This document shows positions 1 through 6,694 of a DNA stretch of 9,663 nucleotides, piece by piece. Below the pieces are notes generated by a model, which was given only the letters and a program-made list of their open reading frames with translations, did no database searches and had not been told where the DNA came from. Each line of letters opens with the position of its first letter. Position 1 is the stretch's first letter. A program made the position numbers and the translations under genes. The DNA comes from Spirochaeta sp. (GTDB taxonomy: Bacteria > Spirochaetota > Spirochaetia > Spirochaetales_E > Spirochaetaceae_B): contig JAUUYD010000052.1 of assembly GCA_030590585.1 (NCBI GenBank), positions 1 through 9,663 of the forward strand, in the 5' to 3' direction.

Positions 1-423
1 CCAGCCCCCCGAATAAGGGAACGGGAAGAATCGGCCGAAATTCTCACAACCGAGAAAACCGCAGACAACCGGAACACCAAGGGCATTTGCAGCCTGAGCG
101 GTTTTAATCATCCTTCCGGTTCCGAAGGTAATTTTCTCATCTTTTGTACCTTCGCAGAATGCGTCGGTATCTTTCCCGTAGGGCCCGAGTATCAACTGGC
201 TTTCCGTATGATTACTCAACGCAGAAATTGTGAGGCCGTAGTCACCAACCATTTTTACGAAGTTCCCGGCATTTTCCCCTTTAAGAATCTCATCGAGATC
301 CAGGTGCGGGTTATCTGAGAATGCTGGTAATTCGATGGTTTCATAGCCGTAACCGGCTCCCATTTCACACACATCTTTTATTTTCATATCAAGGTATGTG
401 GCAGTGAATAATCCAATTTTCAT
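1..423 (-). CDS. Sugar phosphate isomerase/epimerase-like TIM-barrel protein, 3' part cut by window edge
   Basis: The frame opens with ATG at 423 and stays open for 141 codons to the window edge, so the C-terminal half is missing. The start MKIGLFTATYLD, then a strand/loop ETIELPAF (residues 28-35) and NPHLDLDEIL (38-47), is the usual beginning of the xylose-isomerase-like TIM barrel (AP endonuclease 2 superfamily), which interconverts ketoses or epimerises sugars with a divalent metal. E31 in the IELP strand is a typical conserved acid, but the main metal ligands lie beyond the edge. A strong AGGAGG sits at 431-436, 7 nt before the start. The gene is 20 nt downstream of the FGGY kinase and is the fourth visible gene of that operon, so it probably prepares the ketose for the kinase. 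The substrate cannot be told. It is not a close copy of the second epimerase at 4640. Confidence 0.82.
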   Translation of the reverse strand, partial: MKIGLFTATYLDMKIKDVCEMGAGYGYETIELPAFSDNPHLDLDEILKGENAGNFVKMVGDYGLTISALSNHTESQLILGPYGKDTDAFCEGTKDEKITFGTGRMIKTAQAANALGVPVVCGFLGCENFGRFFPFPYSGGW

Positions 424-430
424 TTTCAAA

Positions 431-436
431 CCTCCT
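431..436 (-). promoter_or_regulatory. Strong Shine-Dalgarno site of the partial isomerase gene
   Basis: AGGAGG on the minus strand lies 7 nt upstream of the ATG at 423, in the 20-nt gap after the kinase stop codon. It fixes the start of the isomerase gene, which would otherwise be unsupported because the gene is cut by the window edge. Confidence 0.8.
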
Positions 437-443
437 GAAATTT

Positions 444-1967
444 TTACCTGATAATTGATTGGTCCATTGAATAGAGCATATCGCCCACAGCTGCTGCACC
501 GATCCGGGCCCTTTCGAAAATCGGCATAAGATCTGCATAAACCCGGCTGTTGGCAGTGTCCGGATCCGTAACGGACTCCCTCTGATGTATCTCATCCACC
601 GGGCTGAAATCTTTCCATATTCCCATCCCCACGGCTCCCAGAGCGGCTGCACCCAAAGCTGCGGCGTCCTGGTCCACATTGGTTTTCACGATGCGCATAC
701 CATAGACATCCGCGAAGATCTGCCGCCACAGAGGGCTGCGGGATCCACCGCCGACCAGAAGCATTTCCGTATCCAGATCGACATGGTCTCTGAGTATGGA
801 TAGTACGGAGCCGAGATTCAGAGCGACCCCTTCCATGACTGCCCGGATCAGATCGTCCCGATTGTGACGCATCTCCAATCCCTGGAATCCACCGCGAATA
901 TGAGAACTCGGTTCCTGAGAAGACCCACCGGCCAAACTCGGGTTGAAAAGAAGCCGTTTGGAACCAACAGGAGAACGGGCGGCCATTTCGTCCATAGCCT
1001 CATACGTACTTCCTCCCCCCAGAAGAACATCACGCGCCCAGCGATATGAATTCCCGGCGGAAAATATGCTGACCGCAGATGTAAAGAGTCCCGGTACGAC
1101 ATGAGCGAAAACAAAAGGTTTAAATCCGGAATCAACGATAGGGTTTTCAGAGGAAACGGCAATCCAGGCCGATGAACCCAGGGATGTATAGGTTCGTCCT
1201 TCGGCGATATTACGGGCCCCCAACGCCATACAGGAATTATCTACACCCCCGGCAATTACCGGCACTCCCGCCTTCAGACCGAGGGCCGCCGCAGGGAAAG
1301 ACATCAACTCCCCGATAATCTCTGTCGAGGGGACGACTTCGGGAAAAATACCGGGGTTGATATCGGATGCATCGAAATACGTATTCTCATAACTCCATTC
1401 ATTCAGGTTGTACGCCCCCGATCCTGACGCGTATGAATGATCGGTGACGGCCCTCCCTGTCAACTTGAGATTGATAAAATCTTTAGAACCGAGAATCCAT
1501 CTGACATTTCGAAACATCTCCGGCTCTCGATCCCGGTACCACATGGTTTTGAACAGGGAATAACACCGGGAGGGGAAACCATTGCCGGTGGTAAGGTACC
1601 ATTCCTCCGGGTCTACCCGGGCAAAGAACTCTTCGGTTTGCACACTCGTTCTCGTATCCGACCATATCGGCGTGAATTCCCTCAGAAGCCTACCATTGCT
1701 GTCGACGGGAACTACCCCGAGACTTTGCCCGGAGAGAGAGATACAGGCGATCCCGGATGCCGCGCCGGGAACAGCTGCAAAGAGATTGTTGGTACTTTCC
1801 ACGATTGCATTCCACCAATCCTCCGGCCGCTGTTCATGCCGGCCGCCTGCAGAATATCGTGTGTCATAAGAAATGAAACTTCCGGCCAGAGATACTCCGG
1901 ATTCGTCGTACAGGATTGCTTTTACTCCGCCTGTGCCGAGGTCGTAAGCCAGGATGAAGGAGGACAT
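444..1967 (-). CDS. FGGY-family carbohydrate kinase, xylulokinase-like
   Basis: This 507-residue protein has the usual length of FGGY kinases, which transfer the ATP gamma-phosphate to a terminal hydroxyl of a ketose or polyol in the cytoplasm. Visible motifs in order: phosphate-1 loop YDLGTGGVKA (8-17), RHEQRPEDWW (43-52) and SLSGQSLG (77-84) as in xylulokinases, WSDTR (102-106) in the sugar-binding region, GGVDNS (240-245) with the likely catalytic base D243, the phosphate-2 loop TSLGSSAWIA (261-270), the adenosine region LLVGGGSRSPLW (403-414), and DAAALGAAALGA (434-445). The start lies 3 nt after the aldolase stop with only a weak ribosome site, which suggests translational coupling. The neighbours imply that it phosphorylates a ketose made by the downstream isomerase and feeds the upstream aldolase. 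The family is certain. The substrate is not, and xylB is not assigned because no xylose isomerase is seen nearby. Confidence 0.93.
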   Translation of the reverse strand: MSSFILAYDLGTGGVKAILYDESGVSLAGSFISYDTRYSAGGRHEQRPEDWWNAIVESTNNLFAAVPGAASGIACISLSGQSLGVVPVDSNGRLLREFTPIWSDTRTSVQTEEFFARVDPEEWYLTTGNGFPSRCYSLFKTMWYRDREPEMFRNVRWILGSKDFINLKLTGRAVTDHSYASGSGAYNLNEWSYENTYFDASDINPGIFPEVVPSTEIIGELMSFPAAALGLKAGVPVIAGGVDNSCMALGARNIAEGRTYTSLGSSAWIAVSSENPIVDSGFKPFVFAHVVPGLFTSAVSIFSAGNSYRWARDVLLGGGSTYEAMDEMAARSPVGSKRLLFNPSLAGGSSQEPSSHIRGGFQGLEMRHNRDDLIRAVMEGVALNLGSVLSILRDHVDLDTEMLLVGGGSRSPLWRQIFADVYGMRIVKTNVDQDAAALGAAALGAVGMGIWKDFSPVDEIHQRESVTDPDTANSRVYADLMPIFERARIGAAAVGDMLYSMDQSIIR

Positions 1968-1970
1968 TTA

Positions 1971-2669
1971 CTACAATTCCACATATCCACCCGGACGACG
2001 ACGACAATCGTCCAGAATGGCTATTGAAGCTTCAAGATTGATACCGAATCGGGTTACCCCAAGACGAATCATCTTCAACAGGGTATCCAGATCCCGAATG
2101 CCTCCTGCGGCTTTAACTTTGATACGGTTCCCAACGAAAGATGTGATGGTTCTGATGGTATCAAGCGAGGAGCCATCAGAAACCCAGCCAGTCGAAGTTT
2201 TCACAAAATCAGCACCGGCTGCCATAGCGCATGTGCATCCGGTCTCTATCTCCGAATTCGTGAGATACGGAACTTCCAGGATGACTTTTACAGGAATTTC
2301 TCCCGCGGCATTCACGACTCCCCGGATATCATCCTCAACTTCCCGGAACTTCCCGGAGCGAAGTTTCCCGATATTTATCACCATATCCATCTCCTGCACA
2401 CCGTCCTTCACAAGCCTCCCGGCTTCGAAGGCCTTAGTGGAAGGATGGTGCCCTCCACTGGGAAAACCTACAGGAGAACCAATTATGATGTTGTCATCTT
2501 CGGAGAGAATATTACTCAGGAATGGAACCCAGCAGGGAAGTACGTGCACCGCGAAAAAGCGGTGAACCCTGGCCAGGCGCACAAGTTCGCGAATCTCTTT
2601 CTCTCCGTGCTGCGCACGAACAGCACTGAGATCAATCATTCCTGCCAGCCCGTCAGGGGTAATTTTCAT
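1971..2669 (-). CDS. Deoxyribose-phosphate aldolase (DeoC/DERA)-like class I aldolase
   Basis: The 232-residue length and motifs fit the DeoC TIM-barrel family, which cleaves 2-deoxyribose 5-phosphate to glyceraldehyde 3-phosphate and acetaldehyde through a lysine Schiff base. Visible features: VGFPSGG (67-73), EMDMVINIG (93-101) with the proton-relay Asp D95, KVILEVPYLT (128-137), the Schiff-base Lys K157 in FVKTSTGW, and the second Lys K186 in KVKAAGGIR. The catalytic set is therefore intact. The C-terminal phosphate loop differs: the usual GASS or GTSS after the last barrel strand reads GINL (209-212). The start overlaps the gntR stop by 4 nt (ATGA), with GGAG just before it. Its place between a sugar kinase and a GntR regulator, rather than with nucleoside phosphorylase or phosphopentomutase genes, suggests a sugar-phosphate substrate other than deoxyribose 5-phosphate. 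The gene symbol is left blank for that reason. Confidence 0.85.
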   Translation of the reverse strand: MKITPDGLAGMIDLSAVRAQHGEKEIRELVRLARVHRFFAVHVLPCWVPFLSNILSEDDNIIIGSPVGFPSGGHHPSTKAFEAGRLVKDGVQEMDMVINIGKLRSGKFREVEDDIRGVVNAAGEIPVKVILEVPYLTNSEIETGCTCAMAAGADFVKTSTGWVSDGSSLDTIRTITSFVGNRIKVKAAGGIRDLDTLLKMIRLGVTRFGINLEASIAILDDCRRRPGGYVEL

Positions 2670-3415
2670 ATGTCTCCGTGCTCCGGCCGCATTTTCGTCC
2701 GAACGCTATAGATGTAATGACCCGCGATGATTCTGAGATCAGCCATTTCAATACGACTCCCTTTGGAAAATGTTATTCGGCGTACAAGCAGAAGAGATGC
2801 ACCTTCATCAATGGATAATTCATCAGCTTCCACCCCAGTGGCTGATATTGCCGAGATATAATCTGTGGCGGCTTCGATAATGACGTTGTACTCTGATTCC
2901 AGGAATGCATAGAGCGAGCGAATGAGTGAGACTTTATCCTCTATACCGGGGAAAAAAGACGGTACAAGAAAGTTCACCATTATAGCGATCGGCTTTCCGT
3001 TTGCCAGAGCGGTACGATGGATGCGTATCAGTTTACTTCCCTCTTCAATATTGAGATTTGAAGCAAGAAGAGGAGAAGCGGATATTGTCTTGAGTGTGAC
3101 ATCTCTATATCCGACTTTAAAACCCTGTTCAACCAGGGTTTCGGAAAAGGATGTGATGTACTGGAGCTTCTGAGTTGCTTCAAAGTCAATGACTTCGGTA
3201 CCACAGCCCGGCCGCGCGTATACAAAACCGTCATTAGTCAGGAGTTCTATGGCCTTTCGAACCGTTGTCCGGCTTACCCCCCACATCCCGCCGATCTGGG
3301 ATTCTGTCGGCAAATTAGTGCCTACAGGATATTCCCGGTTCTGGATTTGTCTTTTAAGCTTCTGATAGATACGATAATACTGCGGAGATTTGCGCATAAG
3401 GTGTCTAAGCTCCAT
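2666..3415 (-). CDS. GntR-family transcriptional regulator, HutC/UTRA type
   Basis: This 249-residue regulator has an N-terminal winged helix (about 12-75), with the recognition stretch TESQIGGMWGVSRTTVRKAI (37-56) and wing GFVYARPGCGT (63-73). A UTRA effector domain follows (about 88-242): SFSETLVEQGF, IHRTALANGKPIAIMVNFLVP (132-152), and a C-terminal strand pair around RIIAGHYIYSV (228-238). UTRA domains usually bind a phosphorylated sugar or other metabolite and release the repressor from DNA. It is the first gene of the aldolase/kinase/isomerase operon and overlaps the aldolase by 4 nt, so autoregulation is likely. The first ATG at 3415 lacks a good ribosome site. The ATG at codon 7 (3397) has GGAG 12 nt upstream and is a possible alternative start. 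Candidate operators lie just upstream. Confidence 0.93.
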   Translation of the reverse strand: MELRHLMRKSPQYYRIYQKLKRQIQNREYPVGTNLPTESQIGGMWGVSRTTVRKAIELLTNDGFVYARPGCGTEVIDFEATQKLQYITSFSETLVEQGFKVGYRDVTLKTISASPLLASNLNIEEGSKLIRIHRTALANGKPIAIMVNFLVPSFFPGIEDKVSLIRSLYAFLESEYNVIIEAATDYISAISATGVEADELSIDEGASLLLVRRITFSKGSRIEMADLRIIAGHYIYSVRTKMRPEHGDI

Positions 3416-3427
3416 TAGTTTGTCATA

Positions 3428-3439
3428 ACATTACAATGT
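3428..3439. promoter_or_regulatory. 12-bp inverted repeat, candidate operator downstream of the gntR promoter
   Basis: ACATT-AC-AATGT is a perfect inverted repeat with a 2-bp centre. It lies between the predicted start point (about 3446) and start codon (3415) of the GntR operon, a position where a bound repressor would block transcription. Assigning it to the GntR protein is inference. The site is short and AT-rich. Confidence 0.4.
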
Positions 3440-3452
3440 ATGGACAGCTCCG

Positions 3453-3481
3453 ACTTTAACCTCGAAATTTTTCGAAGTCAA
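3453..3481 (-). promoter_or_regulatory. Sigma70-type promoter of the gntR-aldolase-kinase-isomerase operon
   Basis: On the minus strand, TTGACT (-35, 3481-3476; 5 of 6 consensus) and TAAAGT (-10, 3458-3453; 4 of 6) are separated by exactly 17 bp. The predicted start near 3446 gives a leader of about 30 nt before the gntR start codon. The 17-bp spacer contains the inverted repeat at 3462-3475, so the promoter looks repressible. Confidence 0.6.
3462..3475. promoter_or_regulatory. 14-bp inverted repeat TCGAAA-TT-TTTCGA in the divergent promoter region
   Basis: TCGAAA and TTTCGA are perfect inverted arms around a 2-bp centre. The repeat fills the spacer of the minus-strand promoter and overlaps the weak -35 region of the lacI promoter, so one bound protein could control both directions. 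It differs from the palindrome at 4597-4614, which argues that the two sites bind different regulators. GntR is the more likely owner here, but this is inference. Confidence 0.5.
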
Positions 3482-3500
3482 GGTAACAACCGTGTATACT
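3471..3500 (+). promoter_or_regulatory. Candidate promoter of the lacI-family gene
   Basis: TATACT (-10, 3495-3500) is 5 of 6 to consensus. The -35 element is weak: TTCGAA at 3471-3476 with 18-bp spacing, 3 of 6. The start point would be near 3507, which places the upstream ATG at 3505 at or before the transcript start and supports translation from TTG at 3523. Confidence 0.42.
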
Positions 3501-3510
3501 TAATATGCTG

Positions 3511-3516
3511 AAGGAG
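3511..3516 (+). promoter_or_regulatory. Shine-Dalgarno site that decides the TTG start of the LacI gene
   Basis: AAGGAG lies 6 nt before TTG at 3523. It falls inside the coding frame if the ATG at 3505 is used, and no ribosome site precedes that ATG. The TTG also gives the classic LacI-family N-terminus (M)ANLKDVA. Confidence 0.8.
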
Positions 3517-3522
3517 TTTCTA

Positions 3523-4527
3523 TTGGCCAATTTAAAAGATGTTGCCCTGAAAGCCGGTGTTTCCGTGGCAACGGCTTCACTAGCCCTCAACGGCAAGAGT
3601 GTTAATGAAAATACACGCCGGAAGGTTATAAAATGGGCTGAAAAACTGGAATACAGTCCTCATCGTGGAGGAAGAACGCTAATTACTGGGAAAAGTCATT
3701 CAATTCTTATGGTGATAATCAATTCGACTCAATACGCTAATCTCATAGATGAAAGTACATTCTACTACCATTACCTGATAGGAATTCTTAAAGAATCCCA
3801 GCAGCGGGATTACCATCTTCAGCTCGATGTGAAGAACTGGCAGGAAGACAATTTGTCAAATTTCTTCGTCCGGAAACTGAACGATAAATCCACCGACGGC
3901 ATGATTATCATTCCACAATTCATGTACAACTATGAGTTCCTCCCCAGACTCAAGAATTTTCCGGCAGTATTTCTCAACCCGTACATTACTCAAGAATCGA
4001 TGAGCTATGTTTCCGTCGAACATGAGTATGGCGGCACCCTGGCGGCAGATCACCTGATTAAAAAGGGATATCGACACATCGCTTTAATCAACGGCCCCGA
4101 GGATCATGTGGATGCTGTTCTCAGGCGAGAGGGTGTATTATCACGGTTGGAGCGCTCGGACATCCATATACCGGACACCATGCATTTCGAAAGCAATTTT
4201 ACGGTAGCCGGCGGCTATTCGGGTGCCAAATCAATTATCGAGAACAACAACATTGATGCACTGATCTGTGCCAATGACTACATCGCATCAGGAGCCATGC
4301 AGTACATCAAGGAAGCCGGCATGAGTATACCTGATGACATTGCCGTTATCGGATACGACAATGTGGAAATATCCCGTTCCGTATATCCCAGGCTGACAAC
4401 TATCGGAGCCAAGCTTAACGATGTCGGCTCAACCATGGCGCGAAGCCTGTTTCGCCTGATCGAAGGGGATAAATCGCCTATCAAGAATTTCATCCGCCCT
4501 GAACTGATTGTCAGGGAATCTACATAA
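3523..4527 (+). CDS. LacI-family transcriptional regulator (TTG start)
   Basis: From TTG at 3523 the protein has 334 residues, the normal LacI/GalR length. The N-terminal helix-turn-helix is ANLKDVALKAGVSVATASLA (2-21), followed by the hinge region TRRKVIKWAEKLEYSP (31-46) and a periplasmic-binding-protein-like effector core (about 60-334). Core landmarks include DGMIIIP (125-131), AADHLIKKGYRHIALINGP (174-192), ALICANDYIASGAM (246-259), DDIAVIGYDN (271-280) and the C-terminal RPELIVREST. An in-frame ATG at 3505 would add six residues but lacks a ribosome site. The regulator is divergent from the GntR operon and 112 bp upstream of a catabolic operon whose promoter carries a perfect CG-centred palindrome, so it most likely represses that operon until a sugar ligand binds. 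The ligand is unknown. No clear terminator follows the gene. Confidence 0.95.
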   Translation: MANLKDVALKAGVSVATASLALNGKSVNENTRRKVIKWAEKLEYSPHRGGRTLITGKSHSILMVIINSTQYANLIDESTFYYHYLIGILKESQQRDYHLQLDVKNWQEDNLSNFFVRKLNDKSTDGMIIIPQFMYNYEFLPRLKNFPAVFLNPYITQESMSYVSVEHEYGGTLAADHLIKKGYRHIALINGPEDHVDAVLRREGVLSRLERSDIHIPDTMHFESNFTVAGGYSGAKSIIENNNIDALICANDYIASGAMQYIKEAGMSIPDDIAVIGYDNVEISRSVYPRLTTIGAKLNDVGSTMARSLFRLIEGDKSPIKNFIRPELIVREST

Positions 4528-4565
4528 GCTGATTCAATTACTTCCAACGACTTACACAGTTTTTT

Positions 4566-4583
4566 CACTTGACCTTCCAAGTG
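4566..4583. repeat. Inverted repeat CACTTG-6-CAAGTG over the -35 element
   Basis: The arms CACTTG (4566-4571) and CAAGTG (4578-4583) flank a 6-nt centre and overlap the -35 element of the downstream promoter. It could be an activator or second repressor site. It is not a convincing terminator because no T-run follows it on either strand. Confidence 0.3.
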
Positions 4584-4596
4584 GACGTGTTACAAT
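4569..4596 (+). promoter_or_regulatory. Strong sigma70-type promoter of the isomerase-dehydrogenase-FucI-like operon
   Basis: TTGACC (-35, 4569-4574; 5 of 6) and TACAAT (-10, 4591-4596; 5 of 6) are spaced by 16 bp. The predicted start at about 4603 lies inside the 18-bp palindrome that begins directly after the -10 element, the classic layout of a repressed promoter. The leader to the ATG at 4640 is about 37 nt. Confidence 0.75.
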
Positions 4597-4614
4597 ACCT
4601 AAAACGTTTTAGGT
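4597..4614. promoter_or_regulatory. Perfect 18-bp palindromic operator, LacI-family type
   Basis: ACCTAAAACGTTTTAGGT reads identically on both strands and is centred on CG, as LacI/GalR-family operators usually are. It directly abuts the -10 element and covers the predicted transcription start. The adjacent lacI-family gene (3523-4527) is the natural candidate for the binding protein. I noticed no second copy while reading the window. Confidence 0.85.
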
Positions 4615-4639
4615 TCTCACATCAACACGAGGTAAATAT

Positions 4640-5515
4640 ATGAAAATCGGAATCGACAGTTACTGTTATCACCGGCTCTTCGATGAAGTGTACCCCGATC
4701 AGCAAGCACCTTCAAAACCAATCACATTGGAATGGTTCATTCAGAGAGCAAAAGAATTGGGTGTCGACGGAGTATCTCTGGAGTCCTGCTTCATTCCAAG
4801 ATTTGATGCTGCATATATGAGTGAAATCAAGGGGATGCTCGATGAATACGGGTTAGCTAGAGTCTATGCCTGGGGCCATCCTGATGGTTTGGAGGCCGGC
4901 GGCAACGAAGCGGCTTATGACGACATGCTCAAACACATGGAGTATGCCGAAGCGATTGGGGCCGATGTTATGAGAGTCTGCGGCTCCAGCCTGTCCTTCC
5001 GCTTCGGAGACCATGAGAAGCAGCTTGACCTTCTAACGAGAATGTTTACAAACGCCATGAAATTTGCCGAAGCAAAAAATCTGAAAATTGCCAATGAAAA
5101 TCATATTGACTACGATTCTGATGAAATGCTCCGGCTGATCCACCAGGTAAATTCGCCGAATTTCGGTATCAATTTTGATACTGGCAATTTCATGCGGGTA
5201 CTTGATGATCCCATCGAAGCAATGAAAAAACTCGCTCCCTTTACATTCTCAACCCATATTAAAGACTTAAAACCCCAGGCAAGCTGTTCTGTTAACAATT
5301 GGCACTTCTTTGCCTGTACACCAACCGGGCAGGGACTCGTTGATAACCTCAAACTGGCTGAATTACTAAAAGAGGCCGACTATCAGGGATTTCTGGCTAT
5401 GGAAATTGATTACCTCCATGAAGATTACCGAAATAACTGGGCTGATGATGATGAAGATAAGGCTGTTGCCGCCAGCGTGAAAGAACTCCGCCGTATTGCG
5501 GACATCCTGGGCTAG
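4640..5515 (+). CDS. Sugar phosphate isomerase/epimerase-like TIM-barrel protein
   Basis: This 291-residue protein has the size of the tagatose-3-epimerase/IolE-like group of xylose-isomerase-like TIM barrels, which act on free keto-sugars or inososes with a divalent metal. The expected ligand set is visible: E153 in ANENH, D180 in NFDTGNF, H206 in STHIKD and E255 in AMEID. The N-terminus MKIGIDSYCYHRLF and the strand VDGVSLESCF (42-51) also fit. There is no signal peptide, so it is cytoplasmic. GAGG at 4629-4632 lies 7 nt before the ATG. It is the first gene of a three-gene operon behind a palindromic operator, and the Gfo/Idh/MocA gene follows after 9 nt. Such pairs commonly work on keto-intermediates of sugars or cyclitols. 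The exact reaction is unknown. Confidence 0.88.
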   Translation: MKIGIDSYCYHRLFDEVYPDQQAPSKPITLEWFIQRAKELGVDGVSLESCFIPRFDAAYMSEIKGMLDEYGLARVYAWGHPDGLEAGGNEAAYDDMLKHMEYAEAIGADVMRVCGSSLSFRFGDHEKQLDLLTRMFTNAMKFAEAKNLKIANENHIDYDSDEMLRLIHQVNSPNFGINFDTGNFMRVLDDPIEAMKKLAPFTFSTHIKDLKPQASCSVNNWHFFACTPTGQGLVDNLKLAELLKEADYQGFLAMEIDYLHEDYRNNWADDDEDKAVAASVKELRRIADILG

Positions 5516-5524
5516 GAGCTTCTG

Positions 5525-6679
5525 ATGAAAAAGAAAATGAACGTTGCGCTAATTGGATCCCGATTTATGGGTAAGGCTCACAGTAACGCCTGGAATAGAG
5601 CACCTCAGTTTTTCGATATGGCGATCGAACCTGTTCTCAAAGTCGCATGTGCCCGTCAGGAAAAACCCCTGAGAGAGTTTGCTGATCGTTGGGGTTGGGA
5701 AGAAATCGAAACTGATTGGCATAAAGTAATGGCAAGAGATGACATTGATATAGTCGATATCGCGGTTCCCCAGAACCTTCACTTTGAAATGGCTATGGCA
5801 GCGGTGAAAGCCGGAAAACATGTCTTCCTCGAAAAACCAATGACAATGAACCTCCAGCAGGCACAGGATCTATACGAGCTTGTTAAAACATCAAAAGTCA
5901 CACACTATCTAAACCATAATTACAGACGCACACCTGCAATCCGATTGGCAAAGAAGATGATTGATGAGGGGAAGATCGGCAGGATATTCCATTGGCGGGG
6001 TGCGTATCTTCAGGACTGGATTGTCGATCCCGACTTCCCCCTGACATGGCATCTCAAGAAAGAAACTGCAGGAATGGGTCCTCAAGGTGATTTGAACTCA
6101 CACAGTGTTGACCTTGCCCGCTATCTCATCGGTGAAATTACCAACGTCAATTGCATGACGAGCCATTTCGTTAAGGAACGTCCCCTGCCGGACGAAACCG
6201 TTTCAGGTGCATTCAGCGGCAAAGTCAGTACCGGCCGGGGAGAAGTAACCGTCGAGGACGCATCTTTTATGACTGTCCGATTCGAGAATGGTGCCCTTGG
6301 TTCTTTCGATACGAGCCGATTCGCCACTGGAAGAAAGAATTACAATACATTCGAAATATATGGATCGAAGGGAAGTCTGCTCTTCAATCTTGAACGGATG
6401 AATGAACTTGAATATTTCAACCGTGAAGATCCGGCTGACCAACAGGGATTTAAAACTATCCTGGCTACCGAAGCTGTCCATGATTACATTGCATCATGGT
6501 GGCCTCCCGGTCATGTTATCGGCTATGAACACGAGTTTGTTCATGCAGTAGTAGATTTCATGAGTGCCATAGATACAGGTGAGGAAATCAGGCCGAATTT
6601 CTACGATGGATTGAAGGAAACCCAGGTACTGGTTGCCGGTCTGGAATCAGCAGAAAAGGGTAAAGAAATCTCACTGTAA
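5525..6679 (+). CDS. Gfo/Idh/MocA-family NAD(P)-dependent oxidoreductase
   Basis: The 384-residue protein has an N-terminal Rossmann fold with the nucleotide loop NVALIGSRFMGKAH (6-19), the strand DIVDIAVPQNLH (75-86) and the family signature GKHVFLEKPM (97-106) containing the probable catalytic Lys K104. In the C-terminal substrate domain, MGPQGDLNSHSVDLARYLIG (184-203) carries the usual H193. These enzymes oxidise or reduce a hydroxyl/keto group of a sugar, sugar acid, glycoside or inositol with NAD(P). The ribosome site AGGAG (5514-5518) overlaps the preceding stop codon and sits 6 nt before the ATG, and the next gene starts 15 nt after the stop. It likely interconverts an alcohol and ketone for the epimerase before it and the isomerase-like protein after it. 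The cofactor loop GSRFMG differs slightly from the commoner GxGxxG, with R13 in place of the second Gly. Confidence 0.92.
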   Translation: MKKKMNVALIGSRFMGKAHSNAWNRAPQFFDMAIEPVLKVACARQEKPLREFADRWGWEEIETDWHKVMARDDIDIVDIAVPQNLHFEMAMAAVKAGKHVFLEKPMTMNLQQAQDLYELVKTSKVTHYLNHNYRRTPAIRLAKKMIDEGKIGRIFHWRGAYLQDWIVDPDFPLTWHLKKETAGMGPQGDLNSHSVDLARYLIGEITNVNCMTSHFVKERPLPDETVSGAFSGKVSTGRGEVTVEDASFMTVRFENGALGSFDTSRFATGRKNYNTFEIYGSKGSLLFNLERMNELEYFNREDPADQQGFKTILATEAVHDYIASWWPPGHVIGYEHEFVHAVVDFMSAIDTGEEIRPNFYDGLKETQVLVAGLESAEKGKEISL

Positions 6680-6694
6680 ATAAGAGGAATTCTC

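Noticed and set aside
1437..2027. Long open frame on the plus strand (196 codons)
   Set aside because: It lies antisense to the clearly conserved FGGY kinase and the aldolase end. It has no ribosome site, an Arg/Pro/Cys-rich random composition and no recognisable motif.
1954..2565. Long open frame on the plus strand (203 codons)
   Set aside because: It is antisense to the DeoC-like gene. Its Ser/Thr/Arg/Pro-rich composition is typical of a shadow frame, and no family motif is seen.
444..3415. Standard deoxynucleoside (deo) operon
   Set aside because: DeoC is present, but no nucleoside phosphorylase, cytidine deaminase or phosphopentomutase accompanies it. The partners are an FGGY kinase and a sugar isomerase.
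4555..4583. T-run plus hairpin after lacI as a possible terminator
   Set aside because: The T-run precedes the CACTTG/CAAGTG stem instead of following it on the plus strand, and on the minus strand it becomes an A-run. Neither orientation makes an intrinsic terminator.
4597..4614. Catabolite-responsive element (cre) for CcpA
   Set aside because: The palindrome is CG-centred, but it does not fit the usual cre pattern beginning TG and ending CA. A dedicated local LacI protein is the simpler explanation.
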